From: Anaerolineales bacterium
Lineage (GTDB): Bacteria; Chloroflexota; Anaerolineae; Promineifilales; Promineifilaceae
Assembly: GCA_020432595.1 (NCBI GenBank)
Contig: JAGQGA010000139.1
Span: 1 to 10,138 of the forward strand
Direction: 5' to 3'
DNA: 10,138 nucleotides
Below, piece after piece: positions 1-7,128 of the stretch. Under the pieces are notes generated by a model that saw only the letters and a list, made by a program, of their open reading frames with translations, was not told the origin of the DNA and searched no databases. A program made the translations under genes and the position numbers. Position 1 is the first letter of the stretch; every line of letters starts with the position of its first letter.

Positions 1-329
1 CACCCGAACTGCTGCTCACTATTTTCAACAAACACACCGAGCTGCATGATGGCGCGGTCATTGTGCGTGACCAAAAGATTGTAGCCGCTGCCTGCGTGCT
101 GCCGCTCTCCACCAGCAGCCTTTCTGACCGGCAAATGGGACTGCGGCACCGCGCCGCCCTCGGCATCAGCGAAGTCAGCGACGCTATTGCCGTGGTGGTG
201 TCCGAAGAAACGGGGCAGGTTTCCATTGCCCATAACGGCCGTATTTTACGCCGCCAAGACATCTCTCGCCTCGATACCATCCTCCATGCCTTTATGCAAA
301 ACCCCCGTCAACGAGGTCAAGCCCAATGA
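1..329 (+). CDS. cdaA: Diadenylate cyclase CdaA, C-terminal part (5' end outside window)
   Basis: This is the C-terminal part of a DisA_N-type diadenylate cyclase, which condenses two ATP into cyclic di-AMP. The reading frame is open from base 3. The two family signatures are present: DGA (bases 48-56, in the context LHDGAVIV) and RHRAA (bases 144-158, context [16 protein letters not shown]). These residues bind ATP and metal in the family. The following [16 protein letters not shown] stretch also matches CdaA. The N-terminal membrane helices expected for CdaA lie outside the window. DisA is unlikely, because the protein ends shortly after the cyclase domain and has no helix-hairpin-helix DNA-binding tail. 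The stop codon overlaps the cdaR start (ATGA), indicating translational coupling. A degenerate copy of the AACGGCCGTT palindrome lies at 234-243. Confidence 0.93.
   Translation, partial: PELLLTIFNKHTELHDGAVIVRDQKIVAAACVLPLSTSSLSDRQMGLRHRAALGISEVSDAIAVVVSEETGQVSIAHNGRILRRQDISRLDTILHAFMQNPRQRGQAQ
234..243. repeat. AACGGCCGTA, palindrome copy with one changed base (in cdaA)
   Basis: A copy of the window-wide AACGGCCGTT motif with the last base changed, read as NGRI in cdaA. By hand count, the 40 bases to the left hold G14:C9 and the 40 to the right hold G5:C16. Confidence 0.6.
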
Positions 330-1741
330 TGCGTTTTCTCCGCTCCCTCGTCGCCAATATTGCCCTGCTTGTCCTTGCCTTTATTTTGGCACTCATCATT
401 TGGGTCAACGCCATTCGGGATCAAGACCCCGTGCGAACACAATTTCTCCAGGTGCCGGTTGAGATCATTGGTCAACCCGACAACACCATTTTGCAAAATC
501 CTACCCGTCGCCAAACGGTGCAGGTTGTTTTTGAAGGCCCTTCATCCGTTGTCAACGGGCTAACCGACAGCGATTTCCTGGCGCGTGTAGATATTAGCAC
601 CGTGCCTTTAGGTACAGATGTTTCCGTGCCGATTGTGGTTGAAGCCAAAGAAGTCAATGTCACTATCCAAACGAGTTCGCCCGAAAGCTTGATTGTGAAC
701 CTGGAAGAGCTGGTGACACAGGAAATTCCCGTTACGCTGGATTTGCGCGGCACGGTGGCACGCGGGCACAGTCAGGGCACGCCGCTGATTGACCCGCCGA
801 CGATCACTGTGTCTGGCCCTGCGTCCCGCGTCAATCCACTTGACTTTGCCCGTGCCACCGTGTTTCTCAACAATGAGCGCGAAACCAAGATTGATAGCCC
901 GCAGCCTATTTTTTATGATCGACAAGGCCGGGTAGCTAGCGTCAGTGGGCTGACGCTGAGCACAGAACAGGTGCAAGTGACCGTGCCCATTGACGAAGCG
1001 GCCGATTTTGCCGAAAAGTTTGTGGATGTGGTCTGGACAGGTGACCCTGCGCCGGGATACCGCCTCTTGAGCATTAGTGCCGATCCGCCTAGCGTGTTGG
1101 TTCAGGGTAGCCCCACCCAGCTTGGGCAAATTACGCGCATTGAAACAGAGCCAATTGATATTAACGGGCTGACAGAATCCTTTGAGCAAAAGGCGGCACT
1201 GGTCTTGCCGACGGGTATCAGCTTGGATCAAGACCAGGAGTTGATGGTTAAAATCGAAATTGAGCCGTTAGTAACTTCTGCCACCTATACTCGTCCGGTT
1301 GAACTCTTAGGTTTGGCAGATGGGTTGGAAGCGATTATAGACCCTGAAGAGGTGCGTGTTTTCCTGTTTGGGCCGCTGCCAGCACTGGACACGCTGCTGG
1401 ATGAGGAGGTGCGCGTCACGGCTGATCTATTTGGGCTGGATGTGGGCACTTATTCGCTGGAACCAGATGTGAATTTCCCTGAGCGCGGCATTGAACTGCG
1501 ATCTATTCAACCGGCACAAATTACGGTGACGATTACCGAGGCGATTACGACAACAGCCGGGATTACGGATACGGCTTCGCTGCTGTTGGGGTTGCCGTTG
1601 GCGCAGGGGGATGGGAGAGAAACGGCCGTTTCTCCCCACCACTTACCAACGACCGCCCAACCTGATTTCTTCGTCGCTATCCACCAACCATTTGCATCCC
1701 TGCCACATCCGCGTAAAATCATTCGCTTGCAGACCATATAA
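326..1741 (+). CDS. cdaR: CdaR / YbbR-domain protein, membrane-anchored regulator of CdaA
   Basis: A 471-residue protein with one N-terminal membrane helix (about residues 10-29) followed by an outside-facing, beta-rich region. That region shows roughly four YbbR-like repeats (about 35-125, 130-222, 228-315 and 318-404), each with the alternating hydrophobic pattern and the PPxxVxVxGP type of turn seen here as PPTITVSGP and PPSVLVQGS. In Firmicutes CdaR binds CdaA and tunes its activity; here the gene order and the 4-base overlap with cdaA support the same pairing. A GAGGT Shine-Dalgarno (313-317) precedes the ATG. Residues about 405-471 form an unusual tail after the last repeat: first Thr/Ala-rich, then Pro/His-rich. 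The palindrome at 1621-1630 encodes part of that tail (ETAVS), and base composition flips from G-rich to C-rich there, so the C-terminus may be of recent or non-standard origin. Confidence 0.9.
   Translation: MMRFLRSLVANIALLVLAFILALIIWVNAIRDQDPVRTQFLQVPVEIIGQPDNTILQNPTRRQTVQVVFEGPSSVVNGLTDSDFLARVDISTVPLGTDVSVPIVVEAKEVNVTIQTSSPESLIVNLEELVTQEIPVTLDLRGTVARGHSQGTPLIDPPTITVSGPASRVNPLDFARATVFLNNERETKIDSPQPIFYDRQGRVASVSGLTLSTEQVQVTVPIDEAADFAEKFVDVVWTGDPAPGYRLLSISADPPSVLVQGSPTQLGQITRIETEPIDINGLTESFEQKAALVLPTGISLDQDQELMVKIEIEPLVTSATYTRPVELLGLADGLEAIIDPEEVRVFLFGPLPALDTLLDEEVRVTADLFGLDVGTYSLEPDVNFPERGIELRSIQPAQITVTITEAITTTAGITDTASLLLGLPLAQGDGRETAVSPHHLPTTAQPDFFVAIHQPFASLPHPRKIIRLQTI
1621..1630. repeat. 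AACGGCCGTT palindrome (in the cdaR 3' end)
   Basis: An exact copy, extended here to an 18-base perfect palindrome (1617-1634). The left 40 bases hold G21:C5 and the right 40 hold G3:C19, the sharpest skew switch in the window. It is read as TAV. Confidence 0.85.
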
Positions 1742-1745
1742 CCAT

Positions 1746-1782
1746 ATTGGAGATGCGCGGTAAGAGAATAACAATCTCCAAT
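1746..1782. repeat. Inverted repeat ATTGGAGAT / ATCTCCAAT in the cdaR-der gap
   Basis: A perfect 9-base inverted repeat (1746-1754 and 1774-1782) with a 19-base loop lies five bases after the cdaR stop. The arm shares the TTGGAGAT unit with the much longer perfect hairpin at 9778-9822, so the two belong to one repeat family. There is no T-tract, so a classical intrinsic terminator is not supported. It may protect the cdaR mRNA 3' end or be a remnant of a mobile hairpin repeat. The rest of the 72-base gap shows no clear promoter. Confidence 0.6.
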
Positions 1783-1813
1783 CCCCAATCTCGCACGATC
1801 CGTTAATAAAACC

Positions 1814-3184
1814 ATGTCACAAAAAGCACTTGTCGCCCTCGTTGGTCGCCCCAACGTGGGTAAATCAACTTTATTTAACCGCATTGTCGGCAAACGGCTG
1901 GCCGTTGTCTCTGAAGTAGCGGGCACCACCCGTGACCGCCTTTACGCCGATGCCGACTGGGCTGGCACCACCTTTACCGTCGTAGATACCGGCGGCATTG
2001 AAGTAACCGAAGGGCGTAACACTGATCCCCTTTCTGAAGATTCCGAGCAATTCCTGCCTCTCATCCGGCAGCAGGCCAACATCGCCATTCAGGATGCTGA
2101 TGTCATTGTTCATGTGGTAGATGGGCAAGCTGGGTTAACCGCTGCCGACAAAGAGGTAGCCGCCATTTTGCGCCAAACCAAAAAGCCCGTCATTATCGCC
2201 GCCAACAAGCTCGAATCGGCCAACCTCCGCGATAACGCCTTTGAATTTTACGAACTGGCGCTTGGCTCCGTTTTTCCCATCTCTGCCCTGCACGGCTCCG
2301 GCTCCGGCGACCTGCTGGATGCCATTGTTGAGGAAATTCCTGACTACTTTGAAGAGGATGACGACGACGATAGCATCAAAATTGCTATTTTAGGCCGTCC
2401 CAACGCCGGGAAGTCTACCCTGGTCAATAAGCTACTAGGTGAAGAGCGCACCATTGTCAGCCCCATTGCTGGTACCACCCGCGATGCCATTGACACCAAG
2501 CTGCGCTGGTATGGGCAGGAGTTCACCGTCATTGACACCGCCGGGATTCGGCGGCGCGGCAAAATTATCCCCGGTGTGGAAAAATATAGCGTTCTTCGCG
2601 CCCTCCGCGCCGTAGAACGCGCCGATGTGGTGCTGCTGCTGGTGGACATTGCCACCGACGACGGCGTGACCTCGCAAGATGCCCACATTGCTGGCATATT
2701 GACCGACTCATCGGCGGGGGTGATTGTGCTGGTGAATAAGTGGGATTTGGTGGAAAAAGATACCCACACCATCCACGAATACACCGAAGCCATTAAACGT
2801 GACCTCAACTTTTTGCCTTATGCCCCCGTGCTGTTTATTTCGGCCGAAACGGGGCAGCGATTGCACAAAATTTTGCCGCTGGTGCTGGAAGTGGATGAGG
2901 CACGTCACCAGCGTATTCCCACAGGTGAGCTGAACAAATTTATGCGCGAGGCGGTGGCGCAGCACGCGCCGCCCAGCAAAGGGCGCACCCAGCTTAAGTT
3001 TTATTACGCCACGCAAGTGGGTGTCACGCCGCCGACCATTGTTTTCTTTGTCAACAAGCCCGAAATGGTGCATTTTGGCTATGAGCGGTATCTGGAAAAT
3101 CGGCTGCGTGAACTGTATCCGTTTACCGGAACGCCAGTGAAATTTATTTTCCGCGCCCGCAGCGAAGATCGGTTTGGAGCGTAG
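1814..3184 (+). CDS. der: Ribosome biogenesis GTPase Der (EngA)
   Basis: A full-length Der of 456 residues, the tandem-GTPase factor that binds the 50S subunit and is needed for its assembly. Domain G1 carries the P-loop GRPNVGKST (11-19), the TT of the G2 element (38-39), DTGG (58-61) and a G4 motif NKLE (131-134) where NKxD is usual. Domain G2 carries GRPNAGKST (194-202), DTAG (241-244), NKWD (308-311) and SAE (343-345). The acidic linker EEDDDDD (180-186) separates the domains. The C-terminal KH-like domain follows from about residue 360, ending in the typical GTPVKFIFRAR strand (438-449). No Shine-Dalgarno is obvious before the ATG. The first two-thirds of the gene is C-rich on this strand, unlike the G-rich methyltransferase gene that follows. 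Confidence 0.97.
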   Translation: MSQKALVALVGRPNVGKSTLFNRIVGKRLAVVSEVAGTTRDRLYADADWAGTTFTVVDTGGIEVTEGRNTDPLSEDSEQFLPLIRQQANIAIQDADVIVHVVDGQAGLTAADKEVAAILRQTKKPVIIAANKLESANLRDNAFEFYELALGSVFPISALHGSGSGDLLDAIVEEIPDYFEEDDDDDSIKIAILGRPNAGKSTLVNKLLGEERTIVSPIAGTTRDAIDTKLRWYGQEFTVIDTAGIRRRGKIIPGVEKYSVLRALRAVERADVVLLLVDIATDDGVTSQDAHIAGILTDSSAGVIVLVNKWDLVEKDTHTIHEYTEAIKRDLNFLPYAPVLFISAETGQRLHKILPLVLEVDEARHQRIPTGELNKFMREAVAQHAPPSKGRTQLKFYYATQVGVTPPTIVFFVNKPEMVHFGYERYLENRLRELYPFTGTPVKFIFRARSEDRFGA

Positions 3185-3187
3185 GTG

Positions 3188-4276
3188 ATGAGATATTATG
3201 TGCAGACAATGCCGGGCGTGGAAGAGATTGCCTGGCTGGAAATTCGCGCCTTGCTCCCCGAAGCGCAATTTGTAGAGTATCAGTTTGCCAAAGAGCAAAA
3301 CGGGATTGTCTTATTTGATTATGATGGCTCGGTGGAGAAGCTATTGCAGTTACAGACGGCCGAAGATGTCTTTATGGAAGCACTTTCTATTTCCAAAGTG
3401 TTTCGCGGTCGGCGGGATTTGCAGGAGCTTAAGGAACTGGTAGGGCGTGGCGAAGCGGTGGGGCGGGCGATCAATGCGCTGGGACGGTACCGCAAATTTA
3501 GCACGCCGCCAACGTTTCGGGTGATTAGTCGCAAGTATGGCAAGCATGAGTATCGGCGCAAGGATATGGAGCGGGTGGTGCTAGAAGCGCTACAACTGCG
3601 TAACCCGCGCTGGACGGCCATTTCTGATGCCGCCCAGGTAGAATTCTGGGTCAATTTGTTGGGGTCCCGTCTACTGCTCGGCATTCGCTTGTCCGACAAG
3701 CAAATGCGCCACCGCTTTAAGCGCAAGGTAGAACTGCCCGCCTCGCTGCGCCCTTCGGTGGCGGCGGCGATGGTGTTTCTGACCGAGCCAACGGCACAGG
3801 ATGTGTTTTTAGACCCGATGTGCGGCAGCGGCACCATTTTGCTGGCGCGGCGGCTGATGGGGTCGTACAAGCAGCTTTTGGGTGGCGACAGTGACCCGAC
3901 GCGGGTGGCAGCGTCGGAGCAAAATATTGCCGGCCGACGCAAAAAGGGGCTGCCCTCTACGGTGCAACTGCGCCGCTGGGACGCACAAAAGCTGCCGTTG
4001 GAAACGGGGAGCGTGGACAAGGTGGCGACAAATTTGCCGTTTGGGAAGCAGGTTGGCACGCCGGCCGAACTGGAACGGCTGTACCCGGCGGTGTTTAAGG
4101 AACTGGAGCGGGTGGTGCGGCCAAACGGCCGTTTAGTCATTCTAAGCAGTGAGTATGAGTTGGTGAAAACGGCCGTTCGCCAATGCCCCCACCTCGAAAT
4201 CGAACGCGGATACTCCATTGCTGTTCTCGGTCAATGGGGGCGCATTTACCTTATTCGCCGCACTAATGGAGCATAA
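3188..4276 (+). CDS. THUMP-domain RNA methyltransferase (UPF0020 / Trm14-TrmN-like)
   Basis: A 362-residue protein: an N-terminal ferredoxin-like plus THUMP region (about 1-175) for RNA binding, then a Rossmann SAM-dependent methyltransferase. Motif I is DPMCGSGT (209-216, one less if counted from ATG 3188), and the catalytic motif IV reads NLPFG (about 283-287), where N-P-P-Y/F-G is common in this family. The region RHRFKRKVELPASLRPSVAAAM just before motif I is typical of the tRNA m2G and 23S rRNA N2-guanine methyltransferase group. The target base cannot be read from sequence; tRNA guanine-N2 at position 6 or an rRNA guanine are both possible. I chose ATG 3188, eight bases after GGAG (3176-3179); a GTG at 3185 directly abutting the der stop is the alternative. 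Close spacing suggests co-transcription with der. The 3' end overlaps the convergent SnoaL-like gene by 14 bases. Confidence 0.85.
   Translation: MRYYVQTMPGVEEIAWLEIRALLPEAQFVEYQFAKEQNGIVLFDYDGSVEKLLQLQTAEDVFMEALSISKVFRGRRDLQELKELVGRGEAVGRAINALGRYRKFSTPPTFRVISRKYGKHEYRRKDMERVVLEALQLRNPRWTAISDAAQVEFWVNLLGSRLLLGIRLSDKQMRHRFKRKVELPASLRPSVAAAMVFLTEPTAQDVFLDPMCGSGTILLARRLMGSYKQLLGGDSDPTRVAASEQNIAGRRKKGLPSTVQLRRWDAQKLPLETGSVDKVATNLPFGKQVGTPAELERLYPAVFKELERVVRPNGRLVILSSEYELVKTAVRQCPHLEIERGYSIAVLGQWGRIYLIRRTNGA
4124..4177. repeat. Two AACGGCCGTT palindromes (in the methyltransferase 3' end)
   Basis: Exact copies at 4124-4133 (read as NGRL) and 4168-4177 (read as KTAVR), 44 bases apart and in different reading frames. 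DNA is G-rich up to the second copy and C-rich after it (right 40 bases G7:C17). Confidence 0.85.
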
Positions 4277-4688
4277 CTTTTGTTGTTTCAAAGTCGGCTG
4301 GCGCGGAGGAGTGTTCATGGATAATTTTCCAACCGGCCTCTTGGTGTTTTAACACCATCGTGATACGGTTTTGCATGGCGCGTAGCGCTTCGCCCGCTGC
4401 AGATACGCCTTTGTAGGTGACAAATGCATGGACAACGGCCATTTCTGGGGTAACGGCCGTTTGCACATCGTGCCACTCCACAGCGACCCGCTCGTCGCCC
4501 AGTGAACCAAACCAATCAGTGACCATGCCGCGCCAGGCATCAAGACCACGATACGCCCATACACCCCACATATCAAACACGCAAACGGTGGGGTCGTATA
4601 GGGCGGTGAAGGCGGCGACGTTTTTGGTAAAAACGGCCGTTTTATAATCTTCCAGCACCTGCAAAATCAACTGCTCATCCTTGCTCAT
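4263..4688 (-). CDS. SnoaL-like / NTF2-fold protein (DUF4440-type)
   Basis: A 141-residue single-domain protein of the NTF2-like superfamily. The N-terminal pattern LEDYKTAVFTKNVAAFTALYDP, then the GLDAWRGMVTDWF helix and the C-terminal strand pattern NRITMVLKHQEAGWKIIHEHSSAP (long-strand W-K-I-I-H-x-H-x-S) match the SnoaL_3/DUF4440 group. Members range from ketosteroid-isomerase-like enzymes to ligand-binding or stress proteins, so substrate and reaction cannot be assigned. There is no signal peptide or membrane segment. A GGGGA Shine-Dalgarno-like stretch lies about 8 bases before the ATG, and a good promoter is seen at 4723-4751. Two exact AACGGCCGTT palindromes fall inside it (4452-4461 and 4632-4641) and encode QTAVT and KTAVF. 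Its stop codon lies inside the end of the convergent methyltransferase gene. Confidence 0.8.
   Translation of the reverse strand: MSKDEQLILQVLEDYKTAVFTKNVAAFTALYDPTVCVFDMWGVWAYRGLDAWRGMVTDWFGSLGDERVAVEWHDVQTAVTPEMAVVHAFVTYKGVSAAGEALRAMQNRITMVLKHQEAGWKIIHEHSSAPADFETTKVMLH
4452..4641. repeat. Two AACGGCCGTT palindromes (in the SnoaL-like gene)
   Basis: Exact copies at 4452-4461 and 4632-4641, the latter extended to AAAACGGCCGTTTT. Flanks on the + strand: left G13:C7 and right G8:C19 for the first; left G17:C5 and right G3:C13 for the second. This gene is on the minus strand, so the switch is not tied to coding direction. Confidence 0.85.
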
Positions 4689-4722
4689 AAAATTTCCCCG
4701 CTTTTATGCAAATTGTGACGCT

Positions 4723-4751
4723 ATGATATAGAGCAAATGTTCTGTTGTCAA
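4723..4751 (-). promoter_or_regulatory. Sigma70-type promoter for the SnoaL-like gene
   Basis: Read on the minus strand: a perfect -35 box TTGACA (4746-4751), a 17-base spacer and a -10 box TATCAT (4723-4728, five of six consensus bases). Transcription would start near 4716, leaving a leader of about 28 bases before the ATG at 4688. The promoter sits between the end of the GGDEF gene and the SnoaL-like gene on the same strand, so the latter can be expressed on its own. Confidence 0.75.
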
Positions 4752-4775
4752 AAACACGCCGCTGCCTGGTGAGTG

Positions 4776-6485
4776 TCACGAGCAACCTGAATAAACGGCC
4801 AACTGATTGCGCCCCGCTTGTTTGGCAACATACAACGCATGGTCGGCGCAAGCAATCAATGCCTCCATCGTTAAATCATGCACTTGCCGCAATTCGGCAA
4901 TCCCCAGGCTGACAGTGATACAAAGATTATTTTTGTCTACGTAAACGACTTGGGAAGCTATCTTTTCACACAAGCTGACAGCAATTTGTTGACCCTCATT
5001 ACAGTTGCTGCGCGGCAGCAAAATGACAAACTCGTCCCCCCCATACCGACCAATAATTGCATCTTGTTGCAGACTTTCGCGTACAAGCTTTGTGGTACGA
5101 ATCAGCATCTGATCACCGCTGGCGTGTCCATAACTGTCATTCAGTTCTTTGAAGTGGTCAATATCAAACAAGAGCAAGGTAAGGGGTTGTTCCTGCTGCA
5201 AAGCACACTCTATGGCTTGCTCCCCTAAGGTAAACAGTTCGCGCCGGTTGAGCATCCCTGTTAAGGGATCAAGGCTCGCCAATTTTTGCAGCAATGCTTG
5301 GGCACTTTTTCGTTCTTCAATTTCTCGCTTTAGCTCAATAGTTGTCAGGTAATGAATCTGTGCATCTCTTTTCGCCGTTTCAACCTGATGCACAACCTGT
5401 AGCCCCGACAAACGTTTAGCCGTGTCTTCATTAAAAACCGTCTCTTTGAGTGTGTGAAATTGTTTGAAATGGTGCAGAGCGGCTCCCAGATCACCCTGTT
5501 TCTCATGTGCTTCAGACAGAAGTTGATGACATTGAAACTCCCCGCGAGGCGCATTGGAGGTGCGGCTGAGCAACAGCGCATCCTGAAGCGTAGCAAGGGC
5601 GGCCTCATTATTGTGCTGATGGAGATAAACCTGGCCCAGGTTTAGCAGGCACTGAAGCTCATCTGAACCTGCTTTTTTCTCCCGTGCCAACGTGAGTGCC
5701 TGTTGCAAATATTCCTCGGCTTTGGCAAAATCTTTTATCCCCAGATAGATTTCCCCCATGGTGCTGAGTGCCGTCAATGCTACGGCCTCAATACCGTTGC
5801 TACGCGCCAGTTGAAGACAGGCCTGGCACGCTTCTAACGCCTGTTTGCCATTGCCTAATTCCAGATATGTCATCGCCAGATTGTTTAGCGCAATGCTTTC
5901 GCCGCGCACATTGTTACCCTCGTGGCAATATTGCACAACTCGTTGACCCATTTCCAGCGCCGCTGCGAGATCGTGCGACTCAGCATAGATTACACTGAGA
6001 ACGTTAAGGGCACTAGCCTCGTGGCGTTTGTTGCCCATGGCTTGGGACAGCTTTTGCTTCTTCATAGCATATTCTGCCGCGACAACATAATCACCCAAGC
6101 AGCGGTATGTCCAACTAGCAACCCCCAAAATATCCATCTCAAGGTGACTAATGTCAGACGCTTTGTCCGAGATGCTTTCCAGAATTTCAAGTGCCTGCAG
6201 TGATTGAGACAAAGCCAGATCATAATTACCGGCATCAGTGTTTAAAGCAATCAGGGTGCGCAGGCTGCCTATGATTCCTGGCAAATACGGGTTTTGCTCG
6301 AATTCGCCGCTGGCGGATAGATCACGCGCCTGTTCAGCAAAACGAGACCCTTTTTCCGTGTCGTTTAAGTGAATGGCCCAAGCAATTTTGTGGAGGAGAT
6401 CGATTCTGGTGTGCTGGTCGGTGGCTTTTTCCAGTTGGGCTTCCCACTCTAAAATATCTTGATTCTTGGTTGCAGTAGTTTCCAA
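4776..6485 (-). CDS. TPR-repeat GGDEF protein, probable diguanylate cyclase
   Basis: A 569-residue protein. Residues about 10-350 form a run of TPR-like helical pairs (for example ALNNLAMTYLELGNGKQALEACQ, then MGEIYLGIKDFAKAEEYLQQAL). A charged predicted coiled-coil linker follows (about 355-400, ending ELKREIEERKSAQALL), then a GGDEF domain (about 403-565) with DPLTGMLNRR, FDIDHFKELND and the active-site RYGGDEF (480-486). It should make cyclic di-GMP from two GTP, with the TPR part as a protein-interaction or sensory module. The RxxD inhibitory site is absent: the equivalent positions read QQDA. No signal peptide or membrane helix is seen, so it is probably cytosolic. There is no ATG near the start. 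I chose TTG at 6485 because GAGG lies six bases upstream; the frame stays open to another TTG at 6587, which has no Shine-Dalgarno. Its signal is unknown. Confidence 0.87.
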   Translation of the reverse strand: METTATKNQDILEWEAQLEKATDQHTRIDLLHKIAWAIHLNDTEKGSRFAEQARDLSASGEFEQNPYLPGIIGSLRTLIALNTDAGNYDLALSQSLQALEILESISDKASDISHLEMDILGVASWTYRCLGDYVVAAEYAMKKQKLSQAMGNKRHEASALNVLSVIYAESHDLAAALEMGQRVVQYCHEGNNVRGESIALNNLAMTYLELGNGKQALEACQACLQLARSNGIEAVALTALSTMGEIYLGIKDFAKAEEYLQQALTLAREKKAGSDELQCLLNLGQVYLHQHNNEAALATLQDALLLSRTSNAPRGEFQCHQLLSEAHEKQGDLGAALHHFKQFHTLKETVFNEDTAKRLSGLQVVHQVETAKRDAQIHYLTTIELKREIEERKSAQALLQKLASLDPLTGMLNRRELFTLGEQAIECALQQEQPLTLLLFDIDHFKELNDSYGHASGDQMLIRTTKLVRESLQQDAIIGRYGGDEFVILLPRSNCNEGQQIAVSLCEKIASQVVYVDKNNLCITVSLGIAELRQVHDLTMEALIACADHALYVAKQAGRNQLAVYSGCS

Positions 6486-6599
6486 TCCAAACCTCAAAAA
6501 TGAAATGCAGCGCTTTGTTACCTGCAAAGCGGGCTGATTGGCTAATGCCCTGTTGCTTATGCAGACACAGCCCCTAACTTCAAACAACTGTCAGATTTT

Positions 6600-6629
6600 A
6601 GTATAAACCATATCCAAATGAACCTCCAA
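6600..6629 (-). promoter_or_regulatory. Possible promoter of the TPR-GGDEF gene
   Basis: On the minus strand, a -10-like TATACT (6600-6605) follows a weak -35-like TTGGAG (6624-6629) at an 18-base spacing. If real, transcription begins near 6593. A start codon at 6485 with a leader of about 100 bases then fits better than TTG 6587. The -35 match is poor, so this is tentative. Confidence 0.3.
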
Positions 6630-6702
6630 TTTCTTTTTAATCTACTTATAGCTGTAAAAAAGTGTGGCACTTTATCTGCTGTGATGGGCCGAGCGAATCA
6701 CA

Positions 6703-6731
6703 TTGATCCTGCTATAGAGGCTTGCTATAAT
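6703..6731 (+). promoter_or_regulatory. Sigma70 promoter of the flavin-import operon
   Basis: TTGATC (-35, 6703-6708), a spacer of exactly 17 bases and a perfect TATAAT (-10, 6726-6731) preceded by TGC, an extended -10. The start point would be near 6738, about 18 bases before the first paired strand of the FMN aptamer. It is divergent from the GGDEF gene and is the only strong promoter seen before the ribX gene. Confidence 0.85.
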
Positions 6732-6755
6732 TTTTTACAACAACTTGTAAATCAA

Positions 6756-6954
6756 CCTTCGGGGCAGGGCGAAATCCCCGACCGGCGGTGAGGCCAGCGC
6801 AGGCCAAGCCCGCGAACTTTTGAGTCATCAGTCATCGGTAATCGGTATTCAGTCTTTGCTTTCATAACTGATTACCGATGACTGATGACTGATGACCGAA
6901 AAGCTGATCTGGTGTGATTCCAGAGCCGACAGTGATAGTCTGGATGGGAGAAGG
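6756..6954 (+). promoter_or_regulatory. FMN riboswitch (RFN element)
   Basis: All conserved RFN blocks are present in order: CCTTC closing strand (6756-6760), GGGGCAGGGCGAAATCCCCG (6761-6780), ACCGGCGGT (6781-6789), GCCCGCGA (6808-6815), GATCTGGTGTGATTCCAG (6906-6923), AGCCGACAGT (6924-6933) and TCTGGATGGGAGAAGG (6939-6954), whose GAAGG pairs with CCTTC. The element senses flavin mononucleotide. Two loops carry extra sequence: a small GGCC/GGCC hairpin in the third arm (6792-6805), and a long repeat hairpin in the variable arm (6824-6896) closed by CTTTT (6817-6821) and AAAAG (6899-6903). With the terminator at 6986-7014 it should act by transcription attenuation: FMN bound, terminated. I could not identify a convincing antiterminator by eye. 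Downstream genes are a transporter, not riboflavin synthesis genes. Confidence 0.96.
6824..6896. repeat. Long hairpin repeat forming the variable arm of the FMN riboswitch
   Basis: Arms 6824-6853 and 6867-6896 pair over 30 bases with about three mismatches around a 13-base loop. The arms are built from repeating units such as GTCATCAGTCATCGGTAATC. The same kind of unit (CAGTAATCGGTTATCAG) makes the hairpin at 8928-8995, so this is a dispersed repeat family rather than riboswitch sequence. It sits where RFN elements tolerate length variation, so the aptamer core is intact. Confidence 0.85.
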
Positions 6955-6985
6955 TAGGCGACAGTGCCGCGTGTTTATTTTTGAT

Positions 6986-7014
6986 GCCCCACAATCAAGT
7001 GTGGGGCTTTTTTT
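6986..7014 (+). terminator. Intrinsic terminator of the riboswitch leader
   Basis: A perfect 8-bp stem, GCCCCACA (6986-6993) with TGTGGGGC (7000-7007), a 6-base loop, and seven T directly after (7008-7014). It lies 31 bases after the aptamer, the usual place for the expression platform of an FMN riboswitch. The remaining 114 bases to the ribX start hold only the small hairpin repeat at 7095-7116. Confidence 0.92.
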
Positions 7015-7094
7015 GACAGCGGTTCTGCCATAAGCTGGCGTGTCTGTTTGGCTTGTGCTTCGCGCTTTGTTTCCCCCTGCTTCCGAACACATTT

Positions 7095-7116
7095 GTAGCC
7101 GAGGATTCCAATCCTC
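7095..7116. repeat. Small hairpin repeat upstream of ribX (copy 1)
   Basis: GTAGCC followed by the stem GAGGATT/AATCCTC with a two-base CC loop (7101-7116). Its reverse complement recurs after ribX at 7920-7941 with one mismatch over 22 bases, so the permease gene is flanked by inverted copies. It ends 12 bases before the ribX start, a region without a Shine-Dalgarno. Confidence 0.75.
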
Positions 7117-7128
7117 ACTCTAAATTTT

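Noticed and set aside
608..1231. Long minus-strand open frame of 207 codons inside cdaR
   Set aside because: Its translation has no recognisable family pattern and it is fully antisense to a well-supported gene; it is a frame shadow.
3319..4218. Minus-strand open frame of 299 codons opposite the methyltransferase
   Set aside because: Ser/Arg-rich low-complexity translation typical of antisense to a GC-rich gene; the plus-strand protein has clear THUMP and SAM motifs.
6824..6896. Direct-repeat look of GTCATCAGTCATCGG units as a CRISPR array
   Set aside because: There are no spacers of uniform length and no cas genes; the units form one hairpin and match another intergenic hairpin.
6954..6990. 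Antiterminator pairing between the aptamer 3' strand and the terminator stem
   Set aside because: I could not find a convincing complementary segment by eye; it probably exists but needs a folding calculation.
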